From positions 72,735,876 to 72,799,875 of the forward strand of contig OX359290.1 of NCBI GenBank assembly GCA_947179395.2: DNA of 64,000 nucleotides, given 5' to 3'. The position numbers and the translations under genes are program-made. Positions 57,891 to 64,000 of this stretch are shown here, piece by piece. The stretch's first letter is position 1; every line of letters starts with the position of its first letter. Under the pieces are notes generated by a model that searched no databases, had not been told where the DNA came from, and saw only the letters and a program-made list of their open reading frames with translations. The stretch is from Pulicaria dysenterica. Taxonomy: Eukaryota > Streptophyta > Magnoliopsida > Asterales > Asteraceae.

Positions 57891-58106
57891 TTTGATGACA
57901 AAGATCTTAAGTCATGTTGTAGTCGTATTGAAGTTGCACTTAAGTATGATAAACGATTAGATTTTAATGCAAATAAACTTTATATGGAGTTGCAGTTGTT
58001 TGACACGTTATTACACGGTAAAACTATCAAACTTAATGATATGTTAAAATATTTTAAACAAATTAATTGTTTTCCTAATGCAATTATTGCATATAAAGTT
58101 TGTTGA
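57891..58106 (+). pseudogene. hAT transposase C-terminal fragment
   Basis: Plus-strand frame FDDKDLKSCCSRIEVALKY ... DFNANKLYMELQLFDTLL ... CFPNAIIAYKV, then a stop at 58104-58106. It resembles the region before the dimerisation domain of plant hAT transposases of the TTF-type zinc-finger group. A second piece at about 58555-58650 (QERLNRMKMITMNND ... FIQNFASNNA) resembles the SQERLNGLAMISIEND block of the dimerisation domain. The stretch between, including the expected SAERSFSKLK motif, is lost. Confidence 0.6.
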
Positions 58107-58242
58107 CTATTCTAATAATTGACATGTGCATAAAAAAGTTTTTCAAGACTTAGGCTTTGTTTGTTATTTTAAATAAGGTTTAATTTTAAAGAAACGTTTG
58201 CGGGCGCGCATACCTTTCCAATAAGCTATTTGTTTTTTCAAA

Positions 58243-58270
58243 GAAACGTCTGTGCGTTCGCAGACGTTTC
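58243..58270. repeat. Perfect 10-bp-stem hairpin
   Basis: GAAACGTCTG, 8-nt loop TGCGTTCG, CAGACGTTTC. It lies inside the hAT relic where the transposase dimerisation motif should be. A degenerate echo (GAAACGTTTGCGGGCG) lies at about 58191. Confidence 0.7.
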
Positions 58271-59448
58271 TAATAAGTTTTTTTTTTTGCAGACATAATA
58301 TCTTATTATGTCTTCTTTTTGCTTATTTTGAGAAGCTAAAAACCATATCTTCTCTTTAAGACATGAAACAAGATCTAAGACATTTATATCTTCAAAAACT
58401 AACAGCACCTTAGTTGTTAATAATGTTGACATGTGCATAGACAAGTTTTTCAAGACTTGGTGCATAAATAAGTTTTTCAAAACTTAGTTGTTAACAATGT
58501 TGATATGTGCATAAACAAGTTTTTCAAGACTTAGTTGTTGTTTAGAATGTTACAAGAAAGACTTAATAGAATGAAAATGATAACTATGAATAACGATAGT
58601 TTGAAAGATATTTGTTATGAATAATTTATTCAAAACTTTGCTTCCAATAATGCACTATAAGTTTACGATTCATATAATAATGTAGCATACAATAAAATAT
58701 TTATACTACAGTTCTCTTGTTTTAGTTAATAATATAACAAATGTTATAATTTTACTAAATTTTTTGTGATATATGTGTATAAAAGGGGTCCACTTTTTCT
58801 ATTCGCACAGGGCCTTGGAAATTCACGGGACGCCCCTGATTGAAGTTTGGTAAGATGCTTCCTAATCTTAAGGTTATGGAATTGTGGGTTGAAGTTTCGG
58901 TAATGGACTATAATTAAATGGTTATGTTTAACTGTTACAAAAACTAAAAAATAAAAACTCTTAAATTTTTTTTGTTTGGTTTGACTAAATTAGAGATTGA
59001 AAATCTTAAAAGAGAAAGAGAGAGAGAGGATATTGAACTCAGCAATAAGTATAGGTTGAAAAAGCTAACAATAACAAAGAAAAGTTGTTTAAAAACATAA
59101 TATAATTTGGATATATAATTGCTTTTATTTTCTGAAAAATATACAACAAACTTTTGAAAATATTAAATTGTGTACAATTTTTACTTTTTAGCACGTGAAC
59201 TTCAGTGTAAACAACCAGTTAAATGCTTTTATTTTTTATTATGTAAAATTTTGTTCTTTCTTGAAGCTTTTTGGCTTCAACCAACCCATTTTTCACATCT
59301 GTGTATGTAAAACTTTGAAGTGGGTCCGGTTATACTTCGTATTGATAAGTTTATACCTTTAATAATTAAATAAAATATTCATAGTTGTTAATATTATTGT
59401 GTTTTAGCTGTGAATCAGATATGTGAAATAATAATAAGAGTTAATTAC

Positions 59449-60735
59449 AAAGATGGTCCCTGTGGTATTGACCAGATTTCACATTTAGTCCTTTAAAATA
59501 AAAAATTACACTGATAGTCCTTATGGTTAACGTTTTGTTTCACTTTTAGTCCTTTAGACTAACTGGTGTTATATTTGACCGTTAGTCAAAGAGTATTTTA
59601 GTCATTTTCTCACTTATCCTTATAACCAAACACCTTTTGCCTATTAAAAAGTTTCCAAACAACCTTTTTCCTAATTCTTCTTACCAAACACATTTCACCC
59701 TTCTTATACCACCCTCCTCTCTCTCTCATCTCTCTTCTCTTTCTCTCTTCTCTTTCTCTCCTCTCTCTAAACAAGAACCGGGCACCACCGCCACCCTAGG
59801 GCCGCCGGGCACCACCATCGCTAAACCCACTCTGCCGAGCTCTCTCTCTCACTTCGATCAGCCGGCCACCACCACCGCCACGCTCGCCGTCGCCATCACC
59901 ATCACCAAACCACCACCGTGCAACCACCGCCATACATACACACTCTCTCTCTTCGGTCTACGACGACCACCACCGCCGTACGACCATCACTCTGCAGATC
60001 AAAACAACAGCCGCATAAAACCATCATCCCCTTGACCACCGGATTGAGCATATGAGATGAATCATACGATCTGCAGGTAGGAGACGTTGGGTAACTAGGA
60101 TGGTTCACAACAAAAAAAAGTTTTCAGATCTTGTTCTTGTTTAAGTACAGCCGCCGCCGTCAGGCTTCGAAGCCAAATCCAACCGATTTTCTTCGCTTTA
60201 CACGATCTGTACAGCAGTGTATGTGGGTTTTAGGGTTCATCACACAATCGATCTGATCGATCTCAGTGTATGTGGGTTAGGGTTCATCACATGATCTATA
60301 AATTGGAGATTTTTGGATTTCTTCAATCTCTGGATTTCTTGTTCTACAAAATTCCGATCGATTTCAGGGTTTTTCTTGTTATCACAGATGGATTGTGTTT
60401 CCAGTATCTAGGGTTTCTCTGTGTATTTTGGGGAGGAAGATCCAAAAGAATATGCATCTATGGAAATACCTATTTTTTCTTTTTTAATTATAAATAATAA
60501 ATAAAATTATAAAGAATATAAAATTAAAAGAAAGGGTAAACCATGTTTGGTAACAAGGATAAGATATAAAAAGACGAAAATACCCTTTGACTAACGGTCA
60601 ACTTTAACACCAGTTAGTCTAAAGGACTAAAAGTGAAACAAAACGTTAACCATAAGGACTACCAGTGTAATTTTCGATTTTAAAGGACTAAATGTGAAAT
60701 TTGGGCAAAAACACAGGGACCATCTTTGTAATGAA
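59449..60735. mobile_element. Mutator-like element with about 180-bp TIRs and a gene-like interior
   Basis: The left arm TTACAAAGATGGTCCCTGTG ... GACCGTTAGTCAAAG and the right arm (mirror, ending CAGGGACCATCTTTGTAA at about 60735) align over about 170-190 bp. Long TIRs fit Mutator, but I could not find a 9-bp duplication. The interior (59640-60500) has a CT-rich tract, a GC-rich CCACCGCCACC segment and then CGATCTGTACAGCAGTGTATG / AGGGTTTCTCTGTG sequence typical of a plant 5' leader and first intron, suggesting a captured gene fragment. The 132-aa frame at 59637-60035 is Pro/Ser/Thr-biased with no known domain. Confidence 0.6.
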
Positions 60736-60789
60736 CTAAAAAATTAAGAATTAAAAGGATTTAAATAAATTTCATAAATATCTTCATTA

Positions 60790-61175
60790 GTTAATTTAAA
60801 GTATTACCGTGGTGTTTTGTGAGTCGGTTGGGGGAAGCGTGAGCTGGATTAGCTATCCCGCGAGATATGATATCAACTGATCTCGCCAACACTCTAGTAT
60901 GTGATATGATAACATTGTTTTCTTATTTCTATGTTGTGGTACATTTTATTGATACTTGTGCTTAGCCTGTGATCACCGGCTATTTTTAGCTAACATTGTC
61001 TTGTTTCACCCATGCGCAAGAAAGGACTAGGTGGCTGGTGAGGCGGGTTACCTACTGGTGTTTGTAATTAACTTTTAGAGGAACACCCATTTTGTTGGTA
61101 TGATTACTATATATATGGTCGGTTTGTAAGGCGAAGTAACAACGCTTGATTTATGACTTGACAAGTTTTGGGTTA
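60790..61175 (+). repeat. Fragment of an M/G-type LTR
   Basis: It shares with solo LTR M (44150-44345) the string of blocks TAGCTAACATTG, GGCTGGTGAGGCGGG, GAGGAACACCCATTTTG and GGTCGGTTTGTAAGGC-like sequence in the same order. No ends are intact. Confidence 0.6.
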
Positions 61176-63532
61176 TCTATAGCAGATTGAATACATCAAA
61201 TGATAACTTTTGAAAGTTCACTATACTAAATGATAGTTTCTAAAGTTTTGGTATATATATAGCAAAAAGTATCAATTTTAATACTAGCGCTTAAATAAGT
61301 AAAAAAAAATGATTAACATACAACTCATTAAAATATTTGTTACTTTGTGAGATGATAATGCTAAAAACATATATTATGTCTTCTTTATTTATTGGTAAGA
61401 TAAGGTTATGTTATTATTATTTTGCAATTATATTATAAGAATTAACAAATAAAAGGAACAATAATTTTAGGTCACGACTTAGAAAATTGATGGCTAACAT
61501 TGTACGTGGGCCACAAAGTCACAAACCACTAACCGTTTATTCCATTTGTGACTTATTACTTTAAGAATATAGTTTATAACTTTATATCACCAATGGAAGT
61601 CCACAGTGCCACAAACCACTAACAGTTTATATTTAAACCTCTAACGCCACTTTGAATAAATTCGTACGTATTTCATGATCAAGTATTTATATAGTTATAT
61701 ATATAAAGAGAGGATAATTTTAGGGAAAATATTACGTCTAAAGTGAAGCACACTATGAACATTTGCCATCTATTAAAATGAAAAAAAGTTAGAAATGTAT
61801 AATAAAAACCGAACTCAAGCCTTACCTTAGTAAATCTTTGGATCACATTTCTTATCCCGTTCAGTTTAAAATCTATATATCTTTCTCATAGATCAAAAAA
61901 AAAAATTATACCACTTTTGATATAATTTTTGACATGTTTCTGAGAAAATCGTAAATATAAGATGCAAGCAAAGATGCAAATGATAGATACAAGCCGTCTG
62001 TATCTACCGGGAAGATAAAAGTTAGAGATGCAATTGGCAATGAAACAAATGGGGATAACCATCTCAGAACATAAAATGCAAACTAACATATTCAAACAAC
62101 CATATTTAAACCACATTTCAATAATTCAATCTATAAGATAAAAGCAACATAAATTTAATGCAAAAGGTCCAAACACACATATGAATGTGACATACTTAAT
62201 CAAACCCAAATAAACAAAAACCAATTTTTTGGCTTTGAGATAGAAAACCAAAAGGTCAAATGCAACACACAAACGAGTTTTGAAAGGAGTAATTTAATCA
62301 TTTGGTGTGTTCAAGATGTATAGAAATTTGAAGAAAGTTCCACATGCTTCACCCACCATCAAGCTTGTTTTTGAAATCTGCAATGATGGTGGTTTTGAAC
62401 TCTACAGAGGTGATGGGTTCGGTGATACTGCGGTGTTTGGTGGCGACACACGGAGATGGGGGTTGGTCGGCTTCATTCAGCGATGGTGAAGTGATATTAG
62501 AAACCGGTCGGGTGAGATGCAATAATGGGTGAACGGGTGGCTTCACTCAGCAATGGGGAAACACGACTAAAAATTAAACGGACAAGATACGATTTGAAGA
62601 TATTACAAAAGTTTTGGTTTGACGCTTTTTCTCACGTACCATTCTTGAAATTTTGGTTAGTGACCGATGACATATATTGTCTACGATAACTTTCTATGGG
62701 ACAAAGACTTTAGTGGATTGATAGTGTCTGTGATAACCTTCCAAGCCACAAAGGGGATAGTTTGGTGTGTTTGACAAAAATAGCTAGTAGTTGTAGCTAA
62801 AAGCTGGTAGCTGTTAGTTGAAGCTGGACCTGTAAGTTGTATCTTCTATTTGTATATATGTTTGTAAAATAGCTGGTAGTTGGAGCTGATGTTGGAGCTG
62901 AATAATGTAAATTGAAAAAAAATGATTAATCATAAAAATGAGAAGAATCATAAAATAATTAAAGAGGGTATTGAGGTAATTTTGTATATAAAAAGCTTTA
63001 TGCTAGTTTTAAAAACTATTACAAGAAGCCTTTTGCAGTTTTGTGAAACTCGGATTACTTGGTCGAGTAATCGTCGAGTACACGTGTATCGGGTAGTGAC
63101 TGAGGCGAGTAAAGGAGAATCTGACTAAATACTCGGATTTGGTCAAACTTGGTCACTTGGTGCAACTCGGTCTAAATCGATCCAAATATGTGCAAGTCGG
63201 CCCACACCGGTGCGACTTAGTCTTTGTTGGAGGTAGTTGGAGTGTCATTGAATATGAAGATGAGGGGAGAAAGAAGACAATGACACGAAGAACCAGCGAT
63301 GAAACCAATCTGCATGAGCTTCTTCATGCTTAACAAGTCTGTATTCAAGAAAGAGAGAAAAAGATGAAGAGATGAACATATCATGAACCTAGAACGATAA
63401 GGCTCTTCAAAGAGAGAAATCGTAGAAGATGAAAAGATCTGGTCATCTAGGCGGCTGTGTAAGCTTAAAGACAAAGAAAAACCCTAACTTTTTCAATGAA
63501 AAGACAGTTTTACCCATAGAGATTGTTTGAAT
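61175..63532. other. Intergenic, no genes recognised
   Basis: AT-rich. Direct repeat CACAAACCACTAAC(C/A)GTTTAT occurs near 61520 and 61612. A block at 62740-62900 (GTGTGTTTGACAAAAATAGCTAGTAGTTG) looks like a decayed MITE. A segment at 63040-63230 is rich in ACTCGG/CTTGGTC motifs of unknown origin. Confidence 0.35.
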
Positions 63533-63550
63533 TATATATATATATATATA

Positions 63551-64000
<450 letters not shown>

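Larger units (their letters stand above)
56598..58838 (+). mobile_element. hAT element relic with transposase remnant and a nested TIR element
   Basis: Ends TAGGGGTGTTTTTGAGGG / ...CACGGGACGCCCCTG are hAT-type TIRs, and a perfect 8-bp duplication ATTGAAGT (56590-56597 and 58839-58846) encloses 2,241 bp. Second-layer matches near the ends (CACAGGGCCC at the left, GCACAGGGCC at the right in the direct strand) support subterminal repeats. It contains remains of the transposase C-terminus and a 1.07-kb TIR element. Confidence 0.85.

Noticed and set aside
62307..62546. Three overlapping about 60-aa ORFs on both strands
   Set aside because: They are short, mutually antisense and without domains, so probably chance.

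Overview
This is nuclear DNA from a flowering plant. Both cellular genes carry GT-AG introns, one encodes a plastid-targeted histidine-biosynthesis enzyme, and the rest is AT-rich intergenic sequence packed with plant transposable elements. A eudicot, perhaps a composite or other asterid, is likely, but that is inference. Only two host genes can be supported: a ZNF830-type C2H2 zinc-finger gene (596-6777, +, 7 coding exons, 301 aa) and imidazoleglycerol-phosphate dehydratase (45661-49746, +, 8 coding exons, 278 aa). For both, my splice model keeps the frame open to a natural stop.

Between them lies a nested retrotransposon complex. Outer element K is a Ty3 chromovirus on the minus strand whose two LTRs are about 26 kb apart (10551-10877 and 37193-37524). 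Its integrase is split. The N-terminal half ends at 33562 and the C-terminal half resumes at 11735, with roughly 110 residues of catalytic core missing. Inside K sit: (i) LTR fragment R (about 11734-12953 plus 22111-22115), which hosts Copia element L (12954-22105, 5-bp duplication ACCCC); (ii) L itself, whose interior is largely replaced by an antisense, 5'-truncated, polyadenylated copy of another Copia RNA, S (RT/RNase H plus a very long env-like region); (iii) Ty3 element G (22116-33561), which has gag and a second zinc-knuckle ORF but no pol. G's 3' LTR carries a perfect solo LTR (23406-24925, duplication CAAGT) and its 5' LTR is interrupted by Ty3 fragment H (29160-32192).

From about 37.5 kb to the end, apart from the IGPD gene, the window holds smaller elements. 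These are Helitron-like termini, solo LTR M (42308-44496, duplication AGAAC), a SINE inside an IGPD intron, three hAT elements or relics with perfect 8-bp duplications (one at 7.9 kb, the others at 51.1 and 56.6 kb), Mutator-like elements, and a family of foldback MITEs that always abut (TA)n microsatellites (42.3, 52-54 and 63.5-64 kb).

Two themes stand out. First, the S-in-L chimera has a 23-A tail joined to the inner edge of an LTR where the primer-binding site should be. Second, several unrelated TE families here (Ty3 LTRs, Copia, hAT, an LTR fragment family and an inner TIR element) each amplify a short perfect palindrome (TGCGATCGCA, ATCGCATGCGAT, GGACCGGTCC, CACGGTCGACCGTG, CAATCACATGTGATTG).
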